The translations under genes and the position numbers were made by a program. From a virus, in the IMG/VR virus record IMGVR_UViG_3300010883_011338, positions 1 to 30,184 of that record: 30,184 nucleotides of DNA; one strand, 5' to 3'. Of the stretch, positions 22,918-29,713 are shown one piece after another. Position 1 is the stretch's first letter; every line of letters starts with the position of its first letter. Under the pieces are notes generated by a model. That model made no database searches, had not been told where the DNA came from, and worked only from the letters and a program-made list of their open reading frames with translations.

Positions 22918-23613
22918 TTATTTGAAAAGCGCGGAGTTTTTCCGGTCGTATGGATCGGTCCGAATCGCGCCACGGCGGAAGAGATAATCCGGATCGACCG
23001 CAATTTCCCGGACGATCGCCGAAACCGTCGCCGCGATCGCCGGGGGAATCCGGGGGTCGATCATTATCGCCGAACAAACGTCTTCGGCGTCGATGTACGG
23101 ACCGCGATAGTCGCGGTCGCCGGGGACCGGGGTCCGGATTTTTATTTCCGCGGGGGGTTCCCCGGACCCGGCAACGATCGAAACGACGTCCATAACCGCC
23201 GACGCGATTCGATAGTCGATCGCATCGAGCACATCGACTAATTTTCCGACCATTCCCGGAAGGGGGTCGGAAGCCGGGTTGTCCAGCCCGTAAGGGACTT
23301 CCGGGGGGGCCGCCGGGGGCGCGACGGGCGCGACGGATTCGTCGGCGGGGAATTCCCCAAGGGGTAGACGCGCCAATCCTTTCGCGGCGCGCGCGGCGTT
23401 TGTTTCAGTATAGCGCGCGACGACCGCCGATTTCTTCGACGTCCACGCGCGGCGACGACCGCGACGATTCGCCCAAAACGACCCGTCCGGGTTTTGGATC
23501 GAAAAGATCGTCGCGCCAGGGCGACCGGTTACGGGATTCGCCGCCGTCGTCGATACTGCGACGACCAAGGCGAACGGACTATTTTCGGGGGTTGCGGGGG
23601 CGGGGGTCGTCAT
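22918..23613 (-). CDS. Hypothetical protein in the modification block
   Basis: 231 residues from ATG 23613, with AAAGGA nine bases upstream; earlier ATGs in the same frame would cross the hairpin leader and are less likely. The N-terminal domain (about 13-75) has a basic segment FWANRRGRRRAWTSKKSAVV that could bind nucleic acid. A Pro/Ala-rich link (about 90-112) leads to a C-terminal helical domain (MVGKLVDVLDAIDYRIASAV). I recognise no family. It is the first gene after a likely promoter and a leader repeat, and precedes the DUF932-type gene. Confidence 0.68.
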   Translation of the reverse strand: MTTPAPATPENSPFALVVAVSTTAANPVTGRPGATIFSIQNPDGSFWANRRGRRRAWTSKKSAVVARYTETNAARAAKGLARLPLGEFPADESVAPVAPPAAPPEVPYGLDNPASDPLPGMVGKLVDVLDAIDYRIASAVMDVVSIVAGSGEPPAEIKIRTPVPGDRDYRGPYIDAEDVCSAIMIDPRIPPAIAATVSAIVREIAVDPDYLFRRGAIRTDPYDRKNSALFK

Positions 23614-23647
23614 GGTCTGCGGTCCTTTGTTGGGGTTGTGGGGTCCA

Positions 23648-23678
23648 GGGGCGGGGGTCCGCCCCCGGTCGGGGTTGT
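23648..23678 (-). repeat. Hairpin leader repeat, copy 2
   Basis: Nearly identical to copy 1: ACAACCCCGACC then GGGGGCGG / CCGCCCC with a four-base loop on the minus strand. It lies between the promoter and the ATG at 23613. Confidence 0.8.
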
Positions 23679-23712
23679 TGTTTTCGATTGTCGGCGTCGT
23701 TGTCATATAGGT

Positions 23713-23740
23713 ATAATAGACATTTCCAACCAACATACAA
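23713..23740 (-). promoter_or_regulatory. Candidate sigma-70-type promoter
   Basis: On the minus strand TTGTAT (23740-23735), a 16-base spacer and TATTAT (23718-23713) fit a bacterial promoter, four and five of six bases matching. It lies in an AT-richer spacer between the stand-alone ParB gene and the next operon. The plus strand also shows a perfect TATAAT (23712-23717) with TTGTCG 18 bases before it, so a divergent antisense start is possible. Confidence 0.5.
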
Positions 23741-23806
23741 CCCGCGGCGCAACTATTCGCGAAGGGGGGGGGACCGGGTCCGGGGATTGTTTTATATCTT
23801 ATGCCG

Positions 23807-24382
23807 TCAAAATGTGACGACCTTACACTGGTAACCGCGCCCCGTCATTTCGTCGAACAGTGCGCGTTGTTGCGTTTCGGAATCGACCGCGATTTCCACC
23901 GAATACGATAGCGCCGGGGGGTCCGGGTCCGGGTCCGGGTCCGGTCCAGGTGCGACGATTTCCAGCAACGCGGCATATTCCACCGGGTCGAAACCGGCGG
24001 ACGCCAATTCGCCGACATCGAAGTCCCGCAGGATATCGGCGACCGCCGCGTCGTCGAATTCCGACAGGTCCGTCGTCCGGTTGTCGGCGATCGCCAGCGC
24101 CGCGCGTCGCCGGTCGTCGGTCCCCAGGTCCGTCCGCCGGACCGCGATCAATTCCGACCCGTCGGAATCAATAACCCGGATCGGAATCCCAAGGTCCGTT
24201 GCTTGTTCGACCGCGCAATTCCCCGCGATTATAACGTCGTCGTTATCTAATAATACCGATCGACCCGCGCCGGAGTCGCGCAACGACGCCCGTACCGCGG
24301 ATTTGTTTCGGTCGGAATGCGTTCGCGCGTTGCGCGGGTCCGGCGTCGGGGGCGTCGTCATGGTCTTTTTCCGGGGGGGCAT
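23807..24382 (-). CDS. Stand-alone ParB-like domain protein (paralogue)
   Basis: 191 residues from ATG 24382, overlapping the upstream methyltransferase stop as TAATG; AAGGAAGG lies upstream. Residues about 12-140 nearly repeat the N-terminal domain of the preceding fusion protein, including SLRDSGAGRSVLLDNDDVII and the AGNCAVEQATDLG motif of phage ParB-like proteins. A run of PDPDPDPDPP links to a different C-terminal domain (SYSVEIAVDSETQQRALFDE to a CKVVTF end), which fits a small domain seen at the end of other phage ParB-like proteins. Its role may be to regulate or complement the fused methyltransferase. It is not a segregation ParB on this evidence. Confidence 0.82.
   Translation of the reverse strand: MPPRKKTMTTPPTPDPRNARTHSDRNKSAVRASLRDSGAGRSVLLDNDDVIIAGNCAVEQATDLGIPIRVIDSDGSELIAVRRTDLGTDDRRRAALAIADNRTTDLSEFDDAAVADILRDFDVGELASAGFDPVEYAALLEIVAPGPDPDPDPDPPALSYSVEIAVDSETQQRALFDEMTGRGYQCKVVTF
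23961..24350. repeat. ParB-domain duplication, copy in stand-alone gene
   Basis: These 390 bases match 25181-25570 at a constant offset of 1,220 with no gap. Most differences are single bases, and most leave the protein unchanged, pointing to a fairly recent duplication kept under selection. Confidence 0.95.
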
Positions 24383-25596
24383 TATTTACCTTCCTTTGTT
24401 GCGGTGTTTCCGGTGAACTCTTCCCAGCGTTTTATAATGACGTCGCAGTAATGCGGGTCGATTTCCATTCCGAAACATTTCCGATCGGTCTTTTCGCAAC
24501 CGACCAATGTCGCACCGGAACCTAGAAAGGGGTCGACGACATTGGTCCCCTTATACCGATCGAAAAACCATAGAACTAAACGCACGGGCTTTTGCGTCGG
24601 GTGCAATCTCTTCTGATCGAATTCCGAGTCCATTCCGAACATTCCCGCCCATTTTATCCGCGCTATATCGCGTTTATGTTTCTTTTTAGACCAACATAAT
24701 TCGAAACAACTTCCATACATTTTGTCCGCGCTTTCCGTTAACCGTTTATCCCAAACAACCCAAGCGCCCCCCGGCGGCAAATGGTCGGAATAGTAGTCGC
24801 AACCGAACCAAAACTGTTCGTCGCAATACTGAAAATAGTCGAAGAAAAAGGTCGGGTCGAACGGACTATCGTCGCCGATTACATTGTCGTATTTGTTGCC
24901 GCCCTTATGATAGCTCCGTTCACCGTTGCGGGGAAGTCGCGACTTCATTCCGCTGAAATCGGCGTCTAAATTCATTCCGTAGGGGGGGTCTGTAAAAACG
25001 ATATCCGCCTTCCGTCCGTCCATAAGTCGATCGATGTCGTCGCGATCTGTCGCGTCGCCGCATAATAACCGGTGTCCGCCCAACAACCATAAATCGCCGC
25101 GGACGACGGTCGGGGTTTCAGTCGATTCCGGGACGTCGTCGTCGTCGATTAACCCGACCTTCGGGTCCGGGTCGACGGTTTCCAATAACGCGGCATATTC
25201 CACCGGGTCGAACCCCGCCGACGCCAGTTCATCCGGGGCGAAGTCCCGCAGGATATCGGCGACGACCGCGTCGTCGAATTCCGAAAGGTCCGTCGTCCGG
25301 TTGTCTGCGATCGCCAGCGCCGCGCGTCGCCGGTCGTCGGTCCCCAGGTCCGTCCGCCGGACCGCGATTAGTTCCGACCCGTCGGAATCAATAACCCGGA
25401 TTGGAATCCCCAGGTCCGTTGCCTGTTCGACCGCACAATTCCCCGCGATTATAACGTCGTCGTTATCCAACAATACCGATCGACCCGCGCCGGAGTCGCG
25501 CAACGACGCCCGGACGGCGGATTTGTTTCGGTCGGAGTGTCGTCGGGCGTTACGCGGGTCCGGCGTCGGGGTCGTTAGCTTTTTTTTCCGGGGCAT
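24382..25596 (-). CDS. ParB-like domain fused to beta-class DNA methyltransferase
   Basis: 404 residues from ATG 25596 (TAATG overlap; AAGGGGGGCAAATA upstream). Residues 12-140 are a phage ParB-like domain (GAGRSVLLDNDDVIIAGN). Residues 165-404 are a methyltransferase: a VRGDLWLLGGHRLLCGDATD start, DIVFTDPPYGM at 199-208 (catalytic motif IV), HPTQKPVRLVLWFF, and VVDPFLGSGATLVGCE at 353-368 (AdoMet-binding motif I). Motif IV before motif I makes it a beta-class N6-adenine or N4-cytosine enzyme. Such fusions are common in phages and are thought to modify phage DNA against host restriction. Target sequence unknown. Confidence 0.92.
   Translation of the reverse strand: MPRKKKLTTPTPDPRNARRHSDRNKSAVRASLRDSGAGRSVLLDNDDVIIAGNCAVEQATDLGIPIRVIDSDGSELIAVRRTDLGTDDRRRAALAIADNRTTDLSEFDDAVVADILRDFAPDELASAGFDPVEYAALLETVDPDPKVGLIDDDDVPESTETPTVVRGDLWLLGGHRLLCGDATDRDDIDRLMDGRKADIVFTDPPYGMNLDADFSGMKSRLPRNGERSYHKGGNKYDNVIGDDSPFDPTFFFDYFQYCDEQFWFGCDYYSDHLPPGGAWVVWDKRLTESADKMYGSCFELCWSKKKHKRDIARIKWAGMFGMDSEFDQKRLHPTQKPVRLVLWFFDRYKGTNVVDPFLGSGATLVGCEKTDRKCFGMEIDPHYCDVIIKRWEEFTGNTATKEGK
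25181..25570. repeat. ParB-domain duplication, copy in methyltransferase fusion
   Basis: Partner of 23961-24350, offset 1,220 bases. It covers most of the ParB-like domain. Confidence 0.95.
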
Positions 25597-25994
25597 TATT
25601 TGCCCCCCTTATTCGTCAACGTCGCGGCGACCGCGTGGACTTCGATCGGACGGACTTCTGTCCACTGCAAAAGACAAACCCGACAACGGAAATAATGTCG
25701 GCGGTTCTGTTCGTTGATTCGGGGGGACGAATAGTTATGGACGACCTTTAACCCCTTATTCAGTTCGCCCGAATGTCCGCGGGGGCAAGTGTGCGGGGGG
25801 GGCGCGTCCCGACGCGGGACCGCGTCCCGTGTCGGGGGCGGATCGTCGGGGGCGAAATCTTCGACAACGGACCCCGGTCGGCGGCGGTACATTATGCCGT
25901 CCGATTCGATCGTTAGGACGTCCCCGACTTCGACGACGACCCCCGTTTTTTTTGCCGGTCCCGCGTTAAATTTTACGGTCGTTCCAGTCTGCAT
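25596..25994 (-). CDS. Small zinc-binding protein with SH3/KOW-like N-terminus
   Basis: 132 residues from ATG 25994 with GGGGGCAAATA upstream. Residues 4-45 (TVKFNAGPAKKTGVVVEVGD and DGIMYRRRPGSVVEDF) form a small barrel-like strand pattern. A Pro/Arg-rich link follows. Residues 69-111 carry a probable zinc site: CPRGH, then FRCRVCLLQW, that is Cys-x3-His and Cys-x2-Cys. The stop overlaps the ATG of the ParB-methyltransferase gene. It lies between large terminase and modification genes; a DNA-binding or regulator role is possible, but I do not know the family. Confidence 0.72.
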   Translation of the reverse strand: MQTGTTVKFNAGPAKKTGVVVEVGDVLTIESDGIMYRRRPGSVVEDFAPDDPPPTRDAVPRRDAPPPHTCPRGHSGELNKGLKVVHNYSSPRINEQNRRHYFRCRVCLLQWTEVRPIEVHAVAATLTNKGGK

Positions 25995-26010
25995 TATTTG
26001 CCCCCTTCGT

Positions 26011-27930
26011 TTAGCGTTTCGTCTGTTTGCCGGTGAACGGATTAATCATTACTGGCGACCGCGGCGTTTCCGCGACCGGCGCGTCCGGTAACGACGGGTC
26101 CGGCGGCGGTTCCGGTTGTGTCTGTTGCTCTTGTTCCCAGTATGCCGCAACGTCGAAAACGTCGCGCATTATTATTTGCATTTTCTCGCAGTCTAACGCG
26201 TGATTGTGTCGCGCGACTTGTTGCCATTTCGTCGAAAGTTGGTTGCCTTTTTCGATTGTTATTCGTTGTTCCGCGATCATTTGTTGGCAATATTCCGCCG
26301 ATATTTTTTCTTCCAACCCCATATATCCGGGCGCGCCGGGGGTAACGCGTAGCCAGGACGCGAATTTATCCATATATTGTTGGTGATTATATGCGAGGCT
26401 TTGCAGCGCCCCCTCTAAATTCCGCCCCGACGCGGGGTCCGGCGTTACGATTTTCGTCGTCCATCGATATAATTCCCGTAAAGTATCCGTTCCGAATGCA
26501 GGGTAGGCGCGACCTTCCCATTTCATACACCACTGCAAGACCTCTTGTGTTCGATATCGTCCGTCGATCATTGCCATATCGACGCCGATTTTCCGGTCGT
26601 CGTCGGCGCCGATTGTCCAAGTCCGATTCATTAACGGATCGAGCGAATCCAGTTCGGCGCGGACCGTTCCTTCTTCGATTCCGAACGACGTTGTATCGGT
26701 CGCCCAGGCGCGAAGGCGATAACGAATGTTGGCGTCGTGGACGTCGGCGGTTAAGAAGACAAACCGAACGGACGACGGGACGGTCCCGGCCAAGTGTCCG
26801 GGGATAATATGCGAACGGATTCCGCCGACGTCGATCGGATCGGTTACGCGGACTTCGTAAGGAACCGCACAATCGGAATTCAAAAAGTCTTGTCGGTCGT
26901 CTTCGCTTTTTTCGGCCGCGTCCATTTTAACCGCCAGGTCGCCAATAGTCGACCATTGCGAACAAATCGAAGGCAGCCAACAACCGTACCCCGAAGCGTC
27001 CGGAAACCGCGCGCGCCATTCCCCCAGCGCGACCGCGTCGTTTAGTTGTTGATCGGTCCAGCGCGCGACGCAATCGGCGACCGAACATTCAAAATACGCC
27101 GCCGACGAGATCGATTCCGGATCGGTCGCGTCCGGGTCGAAATGTACCCCCCCGGCCCCGCAGTTGTCAACGTCGAACCAACGCGCGACTTCCGCCGACG
27201 GGTACGGGACTTGGAAAACGCCGCAGTCCGGGCAGGGTATCCAATATTGGTTTTGGGTCGACGTCGAAAATTGCTTCCAACCCGCCTTGGATTCCGTTAC
27301 GGGGGTCGTCGTTATTAACCCGCGCGCCGCGTTTTCGTAAGTCCGCGTCCGTCGCCAGGACAAGTTAACCGGGTCGGTTTCGTCGCCGGACGACTTGGGA
27401 AATTTCGCAGCTTCGTCTAAAAACAAATATCGAATCGCTTCCGCCGCCAACATCGTAGGCGACCCCGCCCAGGCTAATTTAATAGAACAAGACTTTAACC
27501 GGAAATAGTGTTTTTGGAGGTCGAACCGGCGCCCGGTAAGTTGGGCCGACATACAGTCTTCAATCATTGGGCGCAAATGGTCCGTAGATCGGCGGTCGCA
27601 CGTCGTCATATTAGGGTAAACAATCAACGTCGGACCCGGACGCGTCGCGGCGTTATATGCCATTATTGCTTGTAAGCCCAAGGTCTTCCCGCATTGCGCG
27701 CCGAAAATCCAAACGTTTTCACGATAGCGACGATACCCCCAAAGGGGGCCGCCAACCCCCCGCATATACGGCGAATGCGTCCAATCTAACTTCCCCGGTC
27801 GCGCCGTGACGCGGTCCGATAAGGTAATATTCTTTTCCGCCCAATCGTATACTTCCAGGTCGGGAGGGGGCGACAGCATTTCCGCCGCAGTGTCCACAAT
27901 CGCCGCGACTTTTTGGGCGGTTCGGATCAT
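26011..27930 (-). CDS. Large terminase subunit (lambda GpA family)
   Basis: 639 residues from ATG 27930, overlapping the small terminase stop as ATGA. The ATPase half has Walker A at residues 76-83 (FGAQCGKT) and Walker B at 168-176 (YLFLDEAAK), with the typical entry YDWAEKNITLSDRVTARPGK. A CPDCG zinc-like segment near residue 235 (YWIPCPDCGVFQVPYPSAEV) is characteristic of GpA-type terminases. The C-terminal half contains the nuclease domain (ADVHDANIRYRLRAWATDTT and IGVDMAMIDGRYRTQEVLQW). It packages DNA into the prohead through the portal and cuts it at the end. GpA-type enzymes often make cohesive ends. Confidence 0.92.
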   Translation of the reverse strand: MIRTAQKVAAIVDTAAEMLSPPPDLEVYDWAEKNITLSDRVTARPGKLDWTHSPYMRGVGGPLWGYRRYRENVWIFGAQCGKTLGLQAIMAYNAATRPGPTLIVYPNMTTCDRRSTDHLRPMIEDCMSAQLTGRRFDLQKHYFRLKSCSIKLAWAGSPTMLAAEAIRYLFLDEAAKFPKSSGDETDPVNLSWRRTRTYENAARGLITTTPVTESKAGWKQFSTSTQNQYWIPCPDCGVFQVPYPSAEVARWFDVDNCGAGGVHFDPDATDPESISSAAYFECSVADCVARWTDQQLNDAVALGEWRARFPDASGYGCWLPSICSQWSTIGDLAVKMDAAEKSEDDRQDFLNSDCAVPYEVRVTDPIDVGGIRSHIIPGHLAGTVPSSVRFVFLTADVHDANIRYRLRAWATDTTSFGIEEGTVRAELDSLDPLMNRTWTIGADDDRKIGVDMAMIDGRYRTQEVLQWCMKWEGRAYPAFGTDTLRELYRWTTKIVTPDPASGRNLEGALQSLAYNHQQYMDKFASWLRVTPGAPGYMGLEEKISAEYCQQMIAEQRITIEKGNQLSTKWQQVARHNHALDCEKMQIIMRDVFDVAAYWEQEQQTQPEPPPDPSLPDAPVAETPRSPVMINPFTGKQTKR

Positions 27931-28625
27931 TCGTCCCGCCCGTCGTTATCGGCGTCCCGGTCGGAATAGTCGCGCGACGGGGGCGACAGTAGTTCCGCGA
28001 CGCCGTCGCGCATTCGTTCGCGCATTCGCCGAACCGCCGTCCGAATACGGTCGCGGACGTAATCCGCGGGGCGGTCGGCTAATTGCGACGACAGGTTTTC
28101 AAACTGTTCGAGTTCCGCGATTAGTACCGCGAAAATCGATTGGACCGTTTCGATTACGTCGTCTATCGGACGATAAACGCCGCGGTCCGCGAGTATTTTC
28201 GGAAGGTCTTTTTCGAGTCTGCGAATCCGTTCGACCGTGTCCAGCCAATTCGCTTGATAGACGCGTTGTTCCCCCGCCCCGGCGCGGTCTTGGACAGCGC
28301 GCGCCCACTGCGAGTATTGGACCCGTTGCGCTTGTTTCATCCGAAACAAAATCATTTCGATATCGTCCGTTTCGGGGACCGGCGTCGCGGACGTTTCGAC
28401 CGTCGGCGCGACCGTCGCCGGTGCCGGTTTCGGGATCGTCGCGGCGACCCGCGCGATTGCGCGCGAACCGCGTTCGTTAGTCATAATCCAAGCCCGGACC
28501 GCGTCCAGGTCGAAGACATTCGTCCAACCGTTCGACGCTTTCGTAAACGGAAGTCCGCGTTTTTGGAGTTGATACAGCGACGCGGCGCGGATATCCAACG
28601 CGGCGCAAATTTCGCGGGTCGTCAT
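27927..28625 (-). CDS. Small terminase subunit-like HTH protein
   Basis: 232 residues from ATG 28625. The N-terminal winged HTH (TTREICAALDIRAASLYQLQ, RGLPFTKASNGWTNVFDLDA) is of the Nu1/MerR-like type that recognises the packaging site. A Pro/Ala/Thr link (about 58-85) leads to a helical oligomerisation part (DIEMILFRMKQAQRVQYSQW) and a basic tail. It overlaps the large terminase as ATGA. The upstream sequence carries a terminator-like hairpin ending only 22 bases before this start, and no strong ribosome binding site. Confidence 0.78.
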   Translation of the reverse strand: MTTREICAALDIRAASLYQLQKRGLPFTKASNGWTNVFDLDAVRAWIMTNERGSRAIARVAATIPKPAPATVAPTVETSATPVPETDDIEMILFRMKQAQRVQYSQWARAVQDRAGAGEQRVYQANWLDTVERIRRLEKDLPKILADRGVYRPIDDVIETVQSIFAVLIAELEQFENLSSQLADRPADYVRDRIRTAVRRMRERMRDGVAELLSPPSRDYSDRDADNDGRDE

Positions 28626-29335
28626 AATTTCAACCGGGGCGGGATCGAAAAAGGGGGACCACTAGGCCCCCCGGATAAAAAAAAAATACACGTTTTTTCG
28701 AAGGTGTGTGCAACCAACCCAATCCCGCGCGTCGGGTAGTACCTTTTCTTCCCGGACCGCCGGGGCGGGGCAGGGGGGCGCAGATAGGGCAAGGAACGAC
28801 AGAAAGGGGGCGTAACGGTGAACAGTGCCGGAAGGCGGCACAATCCCCGGACCCCGGACGCGGTTCGGCGGCAATCCCCCCCCCCGCTTGTTTTATCGAT
28901 CCGCGGTCCGGCTCCGGTCGTTTTTGATCCGCCCCGGTTTGTTTTCGCGCCAGGGGGGGCGGACCCCCCGACCCGGAAGACCCCGGACCCCGAAGGCCCG
29001 GAAGGCCCGGAAGGCCCGGAAGACCCGGAAGACCCCCCGACCCGGAAGACCCCCCGACCCGGAAGACCCGGTCCCCGAAGAGCCCGAAGACCCCGGACCC
29101 GGAAGACCCGGTCCCCGAAGACCCCGAAGACCCCGGACCCGGAAGACCCCCCGACCCGGAAGACCCGGTCCCCGAAGACCCCCCGCCCCGGTCCCCGACG
29201 GTCCGCCGCAGCGATCCCCCCCCCGCTTGTTTTTGACGGTTCCCCAGGCGCGAAAACGATTTCGTATAGATACCCGGCGACCGACGCAATAAGCGCGCCG
29301 ACGATCGCCCCGAATGTAAAGTCGACAAGGTTCAT
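28622..29335 (-). CDS. Membrane-anchored, collagen-like repeat protein (tentative)
   Basis: 237 residues from ATG 29335, overlapping the upstream stop by one base, with CCGGGGG upstream. The first 30 residues (MNLVDFTFGAIVGALIASVA and a following GYLYEIVF) are a convincing membrane segment. The rest is low complexity: Gly/Ser/Pro-rich with FGDRVFRVGG repeats and a GPSGPSGPSG run. The stop makes an ATGA overlap with the small terminase start, which supports coding throughout. But two or more other frames are also open across the same DNA, and a terminator-like hairpin lies inside the end. The gene may have ended sooner before the repeat expanded. Function unknown. Confidence 0.45.
   Translation of the reverse strand: MNLVDFTFGAIVGALIASVAGYLYEIVFAPGEPSKTSGGGIAAADRRGPGRGVFGDRVFRVGGSSGSGVFGVFGDRVFRVRGLRALRGPGLPGRGVFRVGGSSGSSGPSGPSGPSGSGVFRVGGSAPPGAKTNRGGSKTTGAGPRIDKTSGGGDCRRTASGVRGLCRLPALFTVTPPFCRSLPYLRPPAPPRRSGKKRYYPTRGIGLVAHTFEKTCIFFLSGGPSGPPFSIPPRLKL
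28648..28672 (-). terminator. Terminator-like hairpin just before the small terminase
   Basis: On the minus strand GGGGGGCC / GGTCCCCC (one G-T pair) with a four-base loop is followed by TTTTT. It separates the small-gene group from the terminase genes. Either a promoter lies after it in only 22 bases, or transcription reads through in a controlled way. Confidence 0.75.
28680..28970. other. Region upstream of terminase, possible packaging site
   Basis: Apart from the tentative repeat-protein frame I recognise no gene in these bases. They hold an A10/T6-rich stretch on 28676-28698, poly-C runs, and a GGGGGCGGACCCCC element on the plus strand near 28955 that resembles the core of the leader hairpins. 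In GpA-type phages the cos site usually lies just upstream of the small terminase, so this is the place to look for it; I cannot identify it by sequence. Confidence 0.35.
28971..29200. repeat. Low-complexity repeat tract built from CCCGGAAGA-type units
   Basis: About 230 bases are made of 9-bp (GGCCCGGAA) and 15-bp (GACCCGGAAGACCCC) units with larger duplications: GACCCGGAAGACCCGGTCCC occurs near 29053, 29098 and 29153. The tract is flanked by related copies of a C-run followed by GCTTGTTTT (28876-28893 and 29216-29233). It is open in several frames on both strands. Confidence 0.9.
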
Positions 29336-29520
29336 CAAACCCCCGGCTTAAGTCGGCAACATTCGACCGCGTCCGCGCGGGTTTGGTGCGGGGTTCCGCA
29401 GGAACAGGACCAGTACGCGACCCGTTCCGCCGACGAGCAACATTGCGTAGAGCGGGAACGCGATTCCGTAAATTTCCCGCAGCAACTACACCGAAACCGC
29501 CAGCATTTAACAGGGTTCAT
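29335..29520 (-). CDS. Cysteine-rich small zinc-binding-like protein
   Basis: 61 residues from ATG 29520, with CCGGGGGTATTCT upstream; it overlaps the previous gene by 14 bases. Ten Cys occur at positions 6, 11, 13, 14, 27, 28, 39, 41, 54 and 55 (CWRFRCSCCGKF, STQCCSS, WSCSCGTPHQTRADAVECC). Paired knuckles like these suggest two zinc sites. Probably a nucleic-acid or protein adaptor. No family assigned. Confidence 0.72.
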   Translation of the reverse strand: MNPVKCWRFRCSCCGKFTESRSRSTQCCSSAERVAYWSCSCGTPHQTRADAVECCRLKPGV

Positions 29521-29713
29521 AGAATACCCCCGGTGCGTCGAACGATACGGTAACGACGGCGTCGGTCCGTTCGATCCGGTCGTCGTGATTGTTGTCGAGC
29601 AAATACAAAACGTCGGACGCGATCGATTCGCCGTCGACAAAAATTTCCGGCGTTCCGTCCGGCGTTTCGGAAATTTTCATGGTCCCGCGATATTCCAAGA
29701 CTATTCGTTTCAT
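29507..29713 (-). CDS. Small hypothetical protein
   Basis: 68 residues from ATG 29713, overlapping the upstream stop as ATGA. The protein is beta-rich (MKRIVLEYRGTMKISETPDG, TPEIFVDGESIASDVLYLLD) and acidic. I recognise no family. It shares its last 14 bases with the start of the Cys-rich gene. Confidence 0.68.
   Translation of the reverse strand: MKRIVLEYRGTMKISETPDGTPEIFVDGESIASDVLYLLDNNHDDRIERTDAVVTVSFDAPGVFYEPC

Noticed and set aside
23807-24382. Plasmid-type partition system (ParB)
   Set aside because: No ParA ATPase is present, and the GAGRS...AGN form belongs to phage methyltransferase-linked domains rather than segregation proteins.
28630-29328. Second minus-strand frame with Gly-Leu-Pro repeats
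   Set aside because: It lacks the membrane-segment start, the G-run ribosome binding site and the overlap with neighbouring genes that the chosen frame has.
28818-29351. Plus-strand collagen-like frame (GPEGPEGPE repeats)
   Set aside because: It results from translating the CCCGGAAGA repeats on the other strand. There is no plausible ribosome binding site, and all other genes are on the minus strand.
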